Origin: Chloroflexota bacterium
GTDB lineage: Bacteria; Chloroflexota; UBA11872
Assembly (NCBI GenBank): GCA_026707285.1
Contig: JAPOXD010000048.1
Coordinates: 1 to 64,000, forward strand
Length of the DNA: 64,000 nt
Direction: 5' to 3'
Shown here: positions 23,223-32,733 of the stretch, piece after piece
Layout of the letters: each line of letters begins with the position of its first letter
How positions within the stretch are numbered: position 1 is the first letter of the stretch
Program-made: the position numbers and the translations under genes
The notes under the pieces: generated by a model
What the model saw: the letters and a program-made list of their open reading frames with translations, nothing else
Database searches by the model: none
Told to the model about the DNA's origin: nothing

Positions 23223-25784
23223 ATGGCGCACAGCAACGGCAGCCAAAGCGTCACCGCCCGCGCGAGCGCGGTGCAGACGGTGGCGATCGACGACACGGTT
23301 GAAGTCCCCGCCTACGACCGCGAGCGGATCGAAGACGTCGGGTTCATGACCGCGATGACGCTGGTGCTGCTGGGCAACTACGCCCAGACCGGGCACTTTG
23401 GCGGGCCGCTGGCCTATACGCCCTACAACGTGGCGCTGCACCTGGGCGGACCCGAGAACGGCGCCCTGCGCTACGACTACCGCCGGCCCAAGCACCCGTT
23501 CTGCGACCGTTTCATGCTGGCCGGGGGGCACAACATCCCCACGGCCTACGCCCTCTGGATGATCATGGGCGAGGCCATGGCCCAGAAGCACGCGGCGACT
23601 GGCGACGACCGCTACGCCGTGGACCCCAACGTGGGCATGCTGCCGATCGACGCGCTGGGGTTCCGCCGCGGACGCGGCGCCCTGGACACGCTGCTGCAGG
23701 ACCACGGGCTGGAGGACCACCCGCTCTTCGCGCAGGCCAAGATCCGGGGCATCCGTTCGCTGGCCGGTCACTCGGAGACCACCGACCTGACCAACGACGT
23801 GAACGGCGGGCCGTCGGGAATCGGCGTCGCCACGGCAGCCGGCAAGGCGGCCTTCTGGGACTTCGTCGGCGCCGACGATTCGCTCAAGGTGATCGCGCTC
23901 GAGGGCGAGTTCGCCATGACCGAGGGCCACGCGCAGGAGCTGAAGACCCAGGCGCTCGCGCAGCAAGTGGGCAAGCGGCTGCGCGTGCTGCTGTCCTATA
24001 ACAACGCCGGCATCGACGATTCGCTCGTCGGCGGCGTCATCGACCCGTCCCTCACCCAGGGCTACGTGATCGAGGACCAGTGGACGTCCTACGGCTGGAA
24101 TGTGATTTCGCTCGAGGATGGCAACGACTACGACCAGGTGATGGCCGCGCTGCGGGCGATGGAAGAGTGGGACCCGAACGACCGCCGCCCAGTCATCGTC
24201 GTCGGGACGACGACCAAGGGTTGGTGGCCGGCCGCGGACAACGGACATGTGCCTGGGTTCGGCGACCAGCTCGTCGGCTATCACAGCCACCCCTACGAGC
24301 TGAAGATGAACGAGCCCTATTTCGTGGCGCTGGCCGAGACCTTCGAGCGACGCTACGGCGTGGAGTTCGACGGCATCCGCGACGGCCCCGTGGCCGACGA
24401 GCGCGAGCGGCTGATCCAGTTCAAGACCAACATCGACGTGGCGATGTCGGTGCTCAACCAGAACGGTTTGGGCGACTGGCTGGCGGACCGGCTGGTCGAG
24501 ATCGGCGACTCGCTGAACGACGAGCTGCCGCTCCGCATCGACCCGACGACCAATCCGTTCATGGACGAGCGGCTGCGTCCGGAGAACATTCCGCTCGAGC
24601 CGCAGTCGGTCGAGGTCACCAACGAGCTCACCGGCGAGACGGCGACGGTGGACATCGAGCTGGCCAAGAAGCCGGGCGACGTTGCCGGCACCCGGCGCGC
24701 CATCTCCGAGCTGATCAAGTGGGTCAACTACGTCACGGACAACCGCTTCATCACCCTGGCGGCGGACCTGTCCAGCTCGATCAACGTCGAGAAGGGCGCG
24801 CTGTGGGGGCACTACGACCCGGTGGACAACCCGTTGGGCACTCGCATGAAGGCGCCGATCGAGGAGGCCGGAAACGCCTCGTCGGCGATCGGGTTGGTGA
24901 GCCAGTCGGCGTCGCTCGACCCCGACCGCCACGCTGGCGTATGGGCCCTGAGCGGCACCTACGGCGCGTTCACGCCGCTGATGTATCTGCCGGCTCGCGT
25001 CTGGAGCCAGCAGAACCAGGACAGCCCGTTCCGGATGGGCGTGCTGCACATCCTGGCGGGACACTCCGGACCGGAAACCGCCGCGGACGCGCGCACGCAC
25101 TTCGGCATCTTCGCGCCGCAGGTGTGGAAGCTATTCCCGCGCGACCAGGCCATCAACCTGAGCTTCTGGGACTACAACGACGTGGCGCCGGGCTACTTCG
25201 CGGCGGCGTCACTGGCGGCGCGCGACCCGAAGGTTGGGCTCATCACCATCGAGGTGGCGCGGCCGGACTTCCCGGTGGCCGACCGCGCCGCATTCGCCGA
25301 CTCCGATCCGCTGGCGGCGGCCAAGGGGATGTACCTGATCCGCGACTGGGACGCGGGCAGCGAGCCGCAGGGCACGGTGTTCGTGCAAGGTTCGAACTCG
25401 ACGGTCAACTTGATGCGCGTGCTGCCGCAGCTCGAAGCCGAGGGCGTGAACGTGCGGGTGATCGCGGTGGTGAGCGAGGAGCTCTTCCAACGCCAGCCGC
25501 AGGACTATCGCGATCGCCTCATACCGGCCGGAGCGCGCTATGACGCGATGGTGGTATCCACCGCCACGCGGCGCGTGCCGCCGGTGCGCGACCTGGGGCC
25601 GCTGACCGACGAGTACTCCTTGTGGTCCGATTGGGACAACCAGTGGCTGACCGGCGGAACCGAGCCTGACGTGATTGCGGAGGCGAATCTCGACGCCGAC
25701 TCGATCCACGCCGGCATCAAGCGGTTCGCCGAGGCCCGATCGGAGCGGCTCGCACGACAGCGCGAGGTGTTGGCGGCGCTGTAA
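23223..25784 (+). CDS. Transketolase-like thiamine diphosphate enzyme
   Basis: Large TPP-dependent enzyme of 853 residues; transketolases are normally 620-700. The N-terminal half carries the pyrophosphate domain with HNIPTAYA near residue 102. The TPP-type motif starts with LEGEFAMTEGH (about 226) and ends with YNN about 30 residues later, with EGE where GDG is usual. Middle and C-terminal domains follow (SSGTYGAFTPLMYLP-like region; TVFVQGSNSTVNLMRVLP). The closest general match is the transketolase/E1 superfamily; the exact reaction is not assigned. ATG 23223 has AAGGAG nine bases upstream; TTG 23220 is an alternative. It is monocistronic. Confidence 0.75.
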   Translation: MAHSNGSQSVTARASAVQTVAIDDTVEVPAYDRERIEDVGFMTAMTLVLLGNYAQTGHFGGPLAYTPYNVALHLGGPENGALRYDYRRPKHPFCDRFMLAGGHNIPTAYALWMIMGEAMAQKHAATGDDRYAVDPNVGMLPIDALGFRRGRGALDTLLQDHGLEDHPLFAQAKIRGIRSLAGHSETTDLTNDVNGGPSGIGVATAAGKAAFWDFVGADDSLKVIALEGEFAMTEGHAQELKTQALAQQVGKRLRVLLSYNNAGIDDSLVGGVIDPSLTQGYVIEDQWTSYGWNVISLEDGNDYDQVMAALRAMEEWDPNDRRPVIVVGTTTKGWWPAADNGHVPGFGDQLVGYHSHPYELKMNEPYFVALAETFERRYGVEFDGIRDGPVADERERLIQFKTNIDVAMSVLNQNGLGDWLADRLVEIGDSLNDELPLRIDPTTNPFMDERLRPENIPLEPQSVEVTNELTGETATVDIELAKKPGDVAGTRRAISELIKWVNYVTDNRFITLAADLSSSINVEKGALWGHYDPVDNPLGTRMKAPIEEAGNASSAIGLVSQSASLDPDRHAGVWALSGTYGAFTPLMYLPARVWSQQNQDSPFRMGVLHILAGHSGPETAADARTHFGIFAPQVWKLFPRDQAINLSFWDYNDVAPGYFAAASLAARDPKVGLITIEVARPDFPVADRAAFADSDPLAAAKGMYLIRDWDAGSEPQGTVFVQGSNSTVNLMRVLPQLEAEGVNVRVIAVVSEELFQRQPQDYRDRLIPAGARYDAMVVSTATRRVPPVRDLGPLTDEYSLWSDWDNQWLTGGTEPDVIAEANLDADSIHAGIKRFAEARSERLARQREVLAAL

Positions 25785-25905
25785 GCACCGACCGGGCGAG
25801 GCGGACTGCCCAATACCGGCCGACAGGCGACCTCTGTCATCGGTTCGGGCCGGTGCGGGCCGCAGACTCGCACCGGTCCTTGACAATCAAAGCCGGAAGT
25901 GGCGA

Positions 25906-25934
25906 TTGACGCGGGCGGAGCGCGCAAATAGGGT
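25906..25934 (+). promoter_or_regulatory. Candidate sigma-70-type promoter for ppk2, possibly leaderless
   Basis: TTGACG (25906-25911), a 17-base spacer and TAGGGT (25929-25934) place the expected transcription start at about the ATG (25941). No Shine-Dalgarno site precedes that ATG, consistent with leaderless translation. Confidence 0.4.
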
Positions 25935-25940
25935 ATTCGC

Positions 25941-26834
25941 ATGGCGGCGGCGACTGCGGTGCGAGACGACACACGTCTCCTGCTCCCCACGGACGGGATT
26001 CCCAAGGAGATCCTGCGGAAGGTGGAGCGCGCCGGCCGCCGCGAGATCATCAGCGACTCTTACCCCTACCCCACCAAAATGGGCCGGCGCGGGTACGAAC
26101 GTCGGAAGGCCGCGCTGCAGGTCGAACTGCTGAAGATGCAGAAGTGGGTCAAGGAGACCGGACAGCGCGTCGTGCTGCTGTTCGAGGGGCGCGATGCCGC
26201 CGGCAAGGGCGGCACGATCAAGCGTTTCATGGAGCACCTCAATCCTCGCGGCGCGACGGTGGTGGCGCTGCCGGCCCCGTCCGAGCGGGAGCGCGGCCAG
26301 TGGTACTTCCAGCGCTATGTGCAGCACCTTCCGTCGGAGGGGGAGATCGTGTTCTTCGACCGCTCCTGGTACAACCGGGCGGTGGTGGAGCCGGTGATGG
26401 GCTTCTGCACGCCGGCCGAGACCGTGCGCTTCCTGCGCGACACGGTGTTGTTCGAGCAAATGCTGATCAGCGACGGCCTGCGGTTGTTCAAGTTCTGGTT
26501 CTCGGTGAGCCAGGAGGAGCAACTGCGACGCGTCTTGTCCCGCGCCCAAGACAGCCTCAAGCAGTGGAAACTGAGCCCCGTCGACATGCGGTCGCTGCCG
26601 CTCTGGGACGACTTCACCGAGGCCAAGAAGGTGATGTTCGCGGGCACCGACACCAAGGCGTCGCCCTGGACGGTCGTCAAGTCCGACGACAAGCGGCGCG
26701 CCCGGCTGAACTGCATGCGCTTCGTGCTGCGGAGCTTGGAGTACGACCCCGACGTCGACCGGCGGATCCCCAAGCCCGATCCGAAGCTGATCGGGCCCGC
26801 AAAGTCGCTCTACGCCAAGGACGAGGTCTGGTAG
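25941..26834 (+). CDS. ppk2: Polyphosphate kinase 2 family protein
   Basis: Cytosolic P-loop phosphotransferase of 297 residues that in this family phosphorylates ADP, GDP or AMP with polyphosphate. Walker A is EGRDAAGKGG (about residues 82-91). The lid/Walker B region reads FFDRSWYNRAVVEPVMGF, with the catalytic Asp-Arg. The sequence TRLNCMRFVL-like ARLNCMRFVL and length fit class I PPK2 (nucleoside diphosphate type), but class cannot be settled by eye. Monocistronic. Confidence 0.92.
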   Translation: MAAATAVRDDTRLLLPTDGIPKEILRKVERAGRREIISDSYPYPTKMGRRGYERRKAALQVELLKMQKWVKETGQRVVLLFEGRDAAGKGGTIKRFMEHLNPRGATVVALPAPSERERGQWYFQRYVQHLPSEGEIVFFDRSWYNRAVVEPVMGFCTPAETVRFLRDTVLFEQMLISDGLRLFKFWFSVSQEEQLRRVLSRAQDSLKQWKLSPVDMRSLPLWDDFTEAKKVMFAGTDTKASPWTVVKSDDKRRARLNCMRFVLRSLEYDPDVDRRIPKPDPKLIGPAKSLYAKDEVW

Positions 26835-26953
26835 CTCAGGCCTGGGCGGCGTAGCGGGCGGCGCGTTTCATTCGGGACCAAATGCTCCAGCCACCGACCC
26901 CGTCGATCCCCTGTCGATGTCGCGAGCACTGACCGTCCCCGAGGAGTGAACAG

Positions 26954-27595
26954 TTGCGCGATGCCGGTAACGCGCGGTGGGACTTTGACTGGCTCGCCCT
27001 CCTGATCGGAGGGCATTCGGCGGCCGGAAAGACCACTGCGGCGGCGCGCATCGGGCTGTCCCTGGGCGTGCCGTGGCTGATGGTCGACGACGTGCGGCTC
27101 GGGTTCCAACGGGCCGAGGTCACGCTGCCCACCGGGACCGAGGCGCTTTACCTCGACCAACAGCCCCGCTTCTGGCGACGTACGCCCAGGGAGCATTGCG
27201 ATGCTCTGATCGACGTCGGTCATGTCATGTCCGCCCCGCTGGAGGCAATCGTCGAAAACCACGTCGACCAGCAAATCCCCATCGTGATCGAGGGGGACGG
27301 CCTTCTGCCGTCGCTGCTTGCTCGCCCATCAATGCTCGATCGCGCGGCCTGGATCCGCGCGGCGTTCGTCGTGGAGCCGGAAGAATCAGCGCTTCGGGCC
27401 GCCCTGGTGGCTCGCGGCGGCGGCTGGGTTGCGGGCCGGACGGATGCCGAGATTCAGGCCGAGGCCAACGGCAAGTGGCTGTTCGGCCAGTGGCTTGCCG
27501 CGGAGGCTTCGCGGCACAACCTGGCGGTCGTGGAGCCGCGCCCGAGGGACACGCTGCCCGAACGGCTTATCGAGGCGGTCTCTCAGGCACGTTAG
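26954..27595 (+). CDS. P-loop kinase-like protein (2-phosphoglycerate-kinase/AAA-like)
   Basis: P-loop NTPase of 213 residues. Walker A is GGHSAAGKTTAAARI (about residues 19-33); a second acidic strand is VDDVRLGF and a later strand is IPIVIEGDGLLPSLL. This layout resembles small kinase-like proteins such as 2-phosphoglycerate kinase or Zeta/chloramphenicol kinase folds, without a specific assignment. The TTG start at 26954 is decided by GAGGAG at 26941-26946. The stop overlaps the stop of the convergent MBL gene. Confidence 0.75.
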   Translation: MRDAGNARWDFDWLALLIGGHSAAGKTTAAARIGLSLGVPWLMVDDVRLGFQRAEVTLPTGTEALYLDQQPRFWRRTPREHCDALIDVGHVMSAPLEAIVENHVDQQIPIVIEGDGLLPSLLARPSMLDRAAWIRAAFVVEPEESALRAALVARGGGWVAGRTDAEIQAEANGKWLFGQWLAAEASRHNLAVVEPRPRDTLPERLIEAVSQAR

Positions 27596-28476
27596 GCAGG
27601 CTCGGGAAATGTCAGGCAGAGACCGTCGGCGCCGCCGACGACGCAGCCGTCGAAGACCTCCTTCGCCTCCTTCACCATCGCGTTCATATATGCCGGGTCG
27701 TCGGCTTCGGTCATGACATGCACCAGCACCAATCGCTGGACGCCCGCGGCGGCGGCAATCTCGCCGGCACCGCGGGCCGTGGTGCAGGCAGAGTAGATGT
27801 CCGGCCACTGCTGGCGCGCGGCATCGACCTCCATGGCCATGTGGACGAGGGTGTGGGCCCTGCGCGCCAGCTCGACGATCTCCGGCAAGGGGCGCGTGTC
27901 CCCGGAGATCACAATCGAGCCGCCCTCGGCGTCGAGCCGGTAGGCCAATGAGGTGAGGTAGGGCTGCGCGTGCTGGGCATGCCCCACGCGAACCGTCCAC
28001 CCGTCGGCTGCGACCGTGTCCCCGACGGCGAGCTCTCGAACGTGAATCCGCGGGCGCGGGCGGGGCATCACGCCGCCGCGATTGCGGAACGCCTGCAAGC
28101 TCATGGGATGGTTGGTGCGCGCGACGAGATCGGGACCGAAGGCGCCGTCGTGGCCGAACAGGCGCTCCGTCATGCGTTCCAGCGGTCGCGGGCCAGAGAC
28201 CGAGAGGTCGTCGCCGCGTCCGGCGCCCTGGTCCCAGCGCGACAGCGCGAAGTGCGCGTAGTCGGTGGAGTGGTCGAAGTGCAAGTGGGTGAAGAACACA
28301 TGGCCGATCGTGGCCAGGTCGATGCCCGCGGCCGCTAGGTTCCGCGTCGCCCCGGGTCCCAGATCGAAGACCACGCCGGCATCTCCCACGCCGACGTACG
28401 TGGACGACCCGCCGCGATGCGGTCGCGGGTCGGGCGTGCCGGTACCCAGCAGCACCACTCGCAGCGGCTGGCTCAT
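27592..28476 (-). CDS. MBL-fold metallohydrolase (RNase Z-like)
   Basis: Metallo-beta-lactamase-fold hydrolase of 294 residues, cytosolic. Di-metal ligands are visible in THLHFDHSTD (about residue 66), the later Asp in VISGDTRPL, and a C-terminal His in VLVHVMTEAD. The N-terminus VVLLGTGTPDPRP is typical of RNase Z/arylsulfatase-like MBL proteins. No tRNA-processing exosite is evident, so a small-molecule ester or phosphodiester substrate is as likely. Start at ATG 28476 (MSQPL) preferred over 28494. Confidence 0.88.
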   Translation of the reverse strand: MSQPLRVVLLGTGTPDPRPHRGGSSTYVGVGDAGVVFDLGPGATRNLAAAGIDLATIGHVFFTHLHFDHSTDYAHFALSRWDQGAGRGDDLSVSGPRPLERMTERLFGHDGAFGPDLVARTNHPMSLQAFRNRGGVMPRPRPRIHVRELAVGDTVAADGWTVRVGHAQHAQPYLTSLAYRLDAEGGSIVISGDTRPLPEIVELARRAHTLVHMAMEVDAARQQWPDIYSACTTARGAGEIAAAAGVQRLVLVHVMTEADDPAYMNAMVKEAKEVFDGCVVGGADGLCLTFPEPA

Positions 28477-28532
28477 CCGTGGGGCCTTTCGCACAATGCG
28501 GGCGGATTGTGAGCGCCGGAGGCACTGCCCGC

Positions 28533-29681
28533 GTGTCTGATTGGGATGTCATCGTAGTCGGCGTGGGCGCCATGGGCAGCGCCACGGCCTTCCACCTGGC
28601 GCGCCGCGGCGTGCGCGTGCTGGCGCTGGAGCAGTTCAACCTGGCGCACGACCAGGGCAGCTCCCACGGGTATACCCGCATCATGCGGCATGCGTACTAC
28701 AACGCCCCCGGGTACGTGCCGCTGGTGCAGCGGGCCCAGACGCTGTGGCGCGAGCTTGAAGCGATCAGCGGCGAGACGCTGTTCATCCCCACGGGCGGAC
28801 TGTCGATGGGGCGCCCGGATGCGCTCGTGGTGCGCGGCGCGCTGCTGGCCGCCGAGCGTTTCGGGCTGGAGCACGAGGTGCTCGATTCCTCAGAGGTTCA
28901 GCAGCGGCATCCAGCTATTCGGCTCTCCGAGGACATGATCGGCGTGCACGATCCGTCGGCTGGGTTCTTGCTCCCGGAGCGGGCGATTCTGGCGCACGCC
29001 GCGGCGGCTCGCTCGCACGGAGCGGAAGTGCGGACGCGGGAAGCCATCACCGGCTGGGAGTCCACACCGGACGGCGTGGAGGTCCAGACCGAACATCGCG
29101 TTTACCGAGCCGAGCGGCTCGTGTTCACGGCCGGCGCATGGATGGCGGAGTTGCTGGCGGACCTGAATCTGTCGCTGGAGGTGACGCGACAGGTGGTCGG
29201 GTGGTTCGAGCCGGATGAACCGGCGCTTTGCGAACCGGACCGCCTGCCGGTGTGGCTGCTGCAGCCGCCGGGCGACGAGGAGTATTTCTACGGACTGCCG
29301 CGATACGGTCCACCCGGACTCAAGCTCGGGCGCATGTTCCACCTGCAGCCGGCGGTCACGCCGGCTGAACTCACGCGGACCACGGATGAGTCGGACGAGG
29401 CGCTGTTACGGACGTGCCTGGCTCCCTACTTTCCGGGCGCCAACGGCCGCGCCCTGGAGCTGATGACCTGCATGTTCACCAGCACGCCGGACGGCCACTT
29501 CATCATGGATGCCCACCCACGACACCCCAACGTCACGGTGGTGTCGGCGTGTTCCGGGCACGGCTTCAAGTTTGCGTCGGTCGTCGGCGAGATTGCGGCC
29601 GAGCTGGCGCTGGACGGTCAATCCCGGCACGACATCGAGATGTTCCGCCTGGGCCGATTCGAGAATTCCGCGCCGGACTAG
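28533..29681 (+). CDS. Sarcosine oxidase / N-methyl-amino-acid oxidase-like flavoprotein
   Basis: FAD-dependent amine oxidase of 382 residues in the monomeric sarcosine oxidase/SolA family, oxidising N-methyl amino acids to formaldehyde, amine and peroxide. The dinucleotide motif is VVGVGAMGSATAFHLARRG. The Cys in CMFTSTPDGHFIMD aligns with the Cys that binds FAD covalently in this family. SACSGHGFKFASVVG is the C-terminal FAD motif. The GTG start at 28533 follows GGAGG by ten bases; the frame back to 28479 overlaps the MBL promoter region. Exact amine substrate unknown. Confidence 0.9.
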   Translation: MSDWDVIVVGVGAMGSATAFHLARRGVRVLALEQFNLAHDQGSSHGYTRIMRHAYYNAPGYVPLVQRAQTLWRELEAISGETLFIPTGGLSMGRPDALVVRGALLAAERFGLEHEVLDSSEVQQRHPAIRLSEDMIGVHDPSAGFLLPERAILAHAAAARSHGAEVRTREAITGWESTPDGVEVQTEHRVYRAERLVFTAGAWMAELLADLNLSLEVTRQVVGWFEPDEPALCEPDRLPVWLLQPPGDEEYFYGLPRYGPPGLKLGRMFHLQPAVTPAELTRTTDESDEALLRTCLAPYFPGANGRALELMTCMFTSTPDGHFIMDAHPRHPNVTVVSACSGHGFKFASVVGEIAAELALDGQSRHDIEMFRLGRFENSAPD

Positions 29682-29684
29682 GCC

Positions 29685-31460
29685 CTAGACCGGCCACACG
29701 ATCGGCACGACGATCAGCGACGTGACGAGGATCAGCAGCGTCAGCGGCGCGCCCACCTTCAGGAAGTCCACGAAGCGGTAACCGCCGGCGTTGTACACGA
29801 GCAGGTTGGCCTGGTGGCCGATGGGCGTGAGAAAGGCCGTCGAGGCCGAGATGGCGACCATCATGAGGGCCGGTTGCGGGGCGATGCCCGCGCCGGCGGC
29901 GATCTGGAGCGCAACCGGCGCGATGAGCACGACGGCGGCGGCGTTGGACATCAGTTGCGTCAGCAGCGCGGTGGCGACAAACAACCCGGCGAGCACGGCC
30001 AGCGGGCCAATGGGGCTCACATATTCCTCGGCGAACTGCGCCGCGAGGTCGGCGAGCCCGGTGGACGTGATGGCGTCACCCAGCGGGATGAGCGTGCCGA
30101 TGAGCACGATCGTGCGCCAATCGACAGCCGTGTAGAGACGCTGGTAGGGCAGCACGCGGAAGAGCAGCATGAGGATGATGCCGGCGGCGGCCGTCACGCC
30201 AATGGGCGCGATGCCCGCGGCGGCCAGCCCAACGACGCCCCCGAGAATGAGCACGGCCACGGCCATGTGCGGTCGAACGGCCGGCCGTGCCGGTCGACGA
30301 CCGATGAGGATGAACTCGCGCGAGCGGGCGAAGGTGTCGACGCGATCGATGGGCACCCGGACGACCAGCACGTCGCCCGGCCTGATTTGCACATCGCGGA
30401 TCGGGCGTCCCAATCGCTGGCCCTGGCGCCAGATGCCGAGCACCACCCCGCCGTAGCGACGTCTAAAGTTCATCTGCACGACCGTTTGGTGCGCAAACCT
30501 GAAGGCCGGTCCGGCGACGAGCTCGACCACGGCCATTCCGTCGCTCGCGCTGTCCGGAGAGGCTCCGGCATGTTCACCGGCAAAGCGCAGGCGCTCGGAT
30601 TCGGCAAAGCGGGTGACGGCTTCGAGCTCACCCTCCACGATCACCCGGTCGCCGGCATAGATCGCGTCCGACGGTCCCGGGAACCGGTTCCGGACGCCGA
30701 GATGGGTGATCTCGACCACGGCGATACTGAAGCGAGGCCGCCAGCGCAGTTGTGCCAGCGTGCGTCCGGCGAGCTCCGAATCGCCCGGCACCTCGAGCTC
30801 GACCATGAAGTCGCGCCGCTGTTGGATTTCTCGTTCAACGTCGGCGCTCTCGCGCGCGGGAATGAGCCGCGGCCCGGCAAGCAGCAGGTAGAGCAGCCCG
30901 ACCGCCATGACGGCCAGGCCGGTCGGCGCGTAGTCGAACATTCCGAACGGCGTCTCGCCGGCCCGCGCCAGCGCGTCGCTGACGAGCAAGTTGGGCGGCG
31001 TGCCGATGAGGGTGACAAGCCCGCCGAGCAGGGAGCCGAATGAGACCGGGATGAGCAGCTTGGAGGGCATGGTCTTCGCGCCGAGCGCGAGGGTGGTTGC
31101 CGCGGGGATCAGGATCACAGTGGCGGCGATGTTGTTCATCACGGCCGACATCACGCCCACGATCAGAACCAGCAGCGCCATGCGCAGGCGCAGACCGCCG
31201 CCGAGGCGCGCGATCATGGCAGCGATCGCGGCCGGCACCCGGGCCTCGACGAGACCCGCGCTCAAGACGAACATTCCCGCCACCGTGATCACGGCGGGAC
31301 TGCCGAAGCCGCTGAACACCCGGTCCGGCGTGACGAGGCCGGCGAAGGCCACCGCCAGCAACGCCAGCACACCGACCAAATCGGGGCGCACGCGTTCGCT
31401 GGCGAAGAGCGCCAAGGCGCCGCCCAGCACGCCGATGAGGATCCAGGCGTCGGTGGTCAT
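29685..31460 (-). CDS. SLC13/DASS-family permease with two RCK_C domains
   Basis: Sodium-coupled anion permease of 591 residues. Five or more N-terminal helices contain the SNT-like motif MSAVMNNIAAT and GTPPNLLVSDAL. Two TrkA-C (RCK_C) regulatory domains occupy about residues 220-385 (VIVEGELEAV; GDVLVVRVPIDRV). The second membrane half ends with a repeated SN-type motif LMSNAAAVVLI and TPIGHQANLLVYNAGG. The family moves dicarboxylates, sulfate or similar anions; the substrate is not readable. Gene ends convergently with the oxidase gene, four bases apart. Confidence 0.92.
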   Translation of the reverse strand: MTTDAWILIGVLGGALALFASERVRPDLVGVLALLAVAFAGLVTPDRVFSGFGSPAVITVAGMFVLSAGLVEARVPAAIAAMIARLGGGLRLRMALLVLIVGVMSAVMNNIAATVILIPAATTLALGAKTMPSKLLIPVSFGSLLGGLVTLIGTPPNLLVSDALARAGETPFGMFDYAPTGLAVMAVGLLYLLLAGPRLIPARESADVEREIQQRRDFMVELEVPGDSELAGRTLAQLRWRPRFSIAVVEITHLGVRNRFPGPSDAIYAGDRVIVEGELEAVTRFAESERLRFAGEHAGASPDSASDGMAVVELVAGPAFRFAHQTVVQMNFRRRYGGVVLGIWRQGQRLGRPIRDVQIRPGDVLVVRVPIDRVDTFARSREFILIGRRPARPAVRPHMAVAVLILGGVVGLAAAGIAPIGVTAAAGIILMLLFRVLPYQRLYTAVDWRTIVLIGTLIPLGDAITSTGLADLAAQFAEEYVSPIGPLAVLAGLFVATALLTQLMSNAAAVVLIAPVALQIAAGAGIAPQPALMMVAISASTAFLTPIGHQANLLVYNAGGYRFVDFLKVGAPLTLLILVTSLIVVPIVWPV

Positions 31461-31552
31461 GGCGCCTCTGTCGTCATGCGGCGGTCAGGCAATGGGATAG
31501 GCTGAAGCCCGCGCATCGGGAACCGCCGCCGTGACCGGGAGGAGTGAAGGCA

Positions 31553-32668
31553 ATGGCCGAGAAAGGCGTGGCCGCCGCGTTCTTGGGTTTTCGCAAGCCC
31601 TTCGAGTTGCGCGAGTTTCCAATCCCAGACCCACAGCCGGGCGCCGCGGTCGTCAAAATCAGCCTCGCAAACATCTGCGGATCGGACATGCACTACTGGC
31701 GCGGCGAGATGGACATGGTCAAGATGGGCCGGCCGATGCCGGCGTGTCTGGGGCACGAAGGCACCGGCGAGATCTATCGCCTGGGAAACGGCGTGACGAC
31801 CGACACGATGGGCGAGCCGCTCCAGGAAGGGGACCGGGTTCTCTTCTCATATCTCTATCCCGACCTGCAATGCCCCACCTGCCTCAAAGGTCATACCTAT
31901 GCCTGTCCCACGCGTCAGCACGATCGCATGGGTGGGCTGGAAGAGTGGCCGCACTTCCGGGGCACGTTTGCACAGTACTACTACCTGCACCCCAACCACA
32001 CGCTGTACAAGGTGCCCGACCATCTCACCGACGACATGGTGGCGGGCCTGAACTGCGCGTTGGTGCAGGTGATCTCCGGTCTGCGGCGCGCCCGCCTGAC
32101 GTTCAACGAGACGGTGGCCATCCAGGGCGCGGGCGGACTCGGCGTCTACGCCGCCGCCGTGGCCAAGGCGCACGGGGCCTCCAAGGTCATCGCAATCGAC
32201 GGCGTGGATGAGCGCATCGACCTGATCCGCTCGTTCGGCGCGGACGAGATCGTGGACATACGCGAGTTCGAGACCCCGGAGCAGCGCGTGGACCGCGTGC
32301 GGGAGTTGACCGACGGGCTGGGCGCCGACGTGACGCTGGAGCTGGTGGGGCATCCGGGAGTCGTGACCGAGGGCCTGCAGATGACCGCGCCGGGCGGGCG
32401 ATACCTAGAGATCGGCAACATCAACGTCGGCTGGCATACCGAGTTCGATCCGTCGTGGATCGTCTTCCGCAGCATCTCGATCATCGGCGTGGCGCACTAC
32501 ACCTCGCAGGACCTGCGGCATGCCCTGGATTTCCTGAAGGACAACGTGTCGCGCTTGCCGTTCGACCGGGTGCTGTCGCATCACTTCCCGCTCGCCGACA
32601 TCAACGAAGCTTTCGCGCAGCAGGACTCCGGGCGGATCACGCGCAGCGCCTTGGTGCCGCACGTCTAG
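31553..32668 (+). CDS. Zinc-dependent medium-chain alcohol/polyol dehydrogenase
   Basis: MDR-superfamily oxidoreductase of 371 residues. Catalytic-zinc ligands are in ICGSD (about residue 44) and LGHEGTGE. The structural-zinc loop, QCPTCLKGHTYACP, shows three of the four usual Cys. The nucleotide motif is GAGGLGVYAAAVAK, followed by the strand ending VIAIDG, whose Asp suggests NAD. ATG 31553 is chosen because AGGAG (31540-31544) is eight bases upstream; a GTG at 31544 overlaps that site. It ends 15 bases before the palindrome at 32683. Confidence 0.9.
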   Translation: MAEKGVAAAFLGFRKPFELREFPIPDPQPGAAVVKISLANICGSDMHYWRGEMDMVKMGRPMPACLGHEGTGEIYRLGNGVTTDTMGEPLQEGDRVLFSYLYPDLQCPTCLKGHTYACPTRQHDRMGGLEEWPHFRGTFAQYYYLHPNHTLYKVPDHLTDDMVAGLNCALVQVISGLRRARLTFNETVAIQGAGGLGVYAAAVAKAHGASKVIAIDGVDERIDLIRSFGADEIVDIREFETPEQRVDRVRELTDGLGADVTLELVGHPGVVTEGLQMTAPGGRYLEIGNINVGWHTEFDPSWIVFRSISIIGVAHYTSQDLRHALDFLKDNVSRLPFDRVLSHHFPLADINEAFAQQDSGRITRSALVPHV

Positions 32669-32682
32669 AAAGCCTGCGGTTT

Positions 32683-32713
32683 GCCTTGGCTAATATTCGG
32701 CATTAGCCAAGGC
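32683..32713. promoter_or_regulatory. Perfect 12-bp palindrome, candidate metal-regulator operator
   Basis: GCCTTGGCTAAT (32683-32694) and ATTAGCCAAGGC (32702-32713) are exact inverted repeats separated by seven bases. The left arm overlaps TAATAT (32691-32696), a possible -10 box. It sits between the dehydrogenase and the ABC ATPase gene, whose next neighbour is a DtxR-type regulator. No T-tract follows, which argues against a terminator. Confidence 0.5.
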
Positions 32714-32733
32714 TTGCGCGTTAGGATGCGCCG

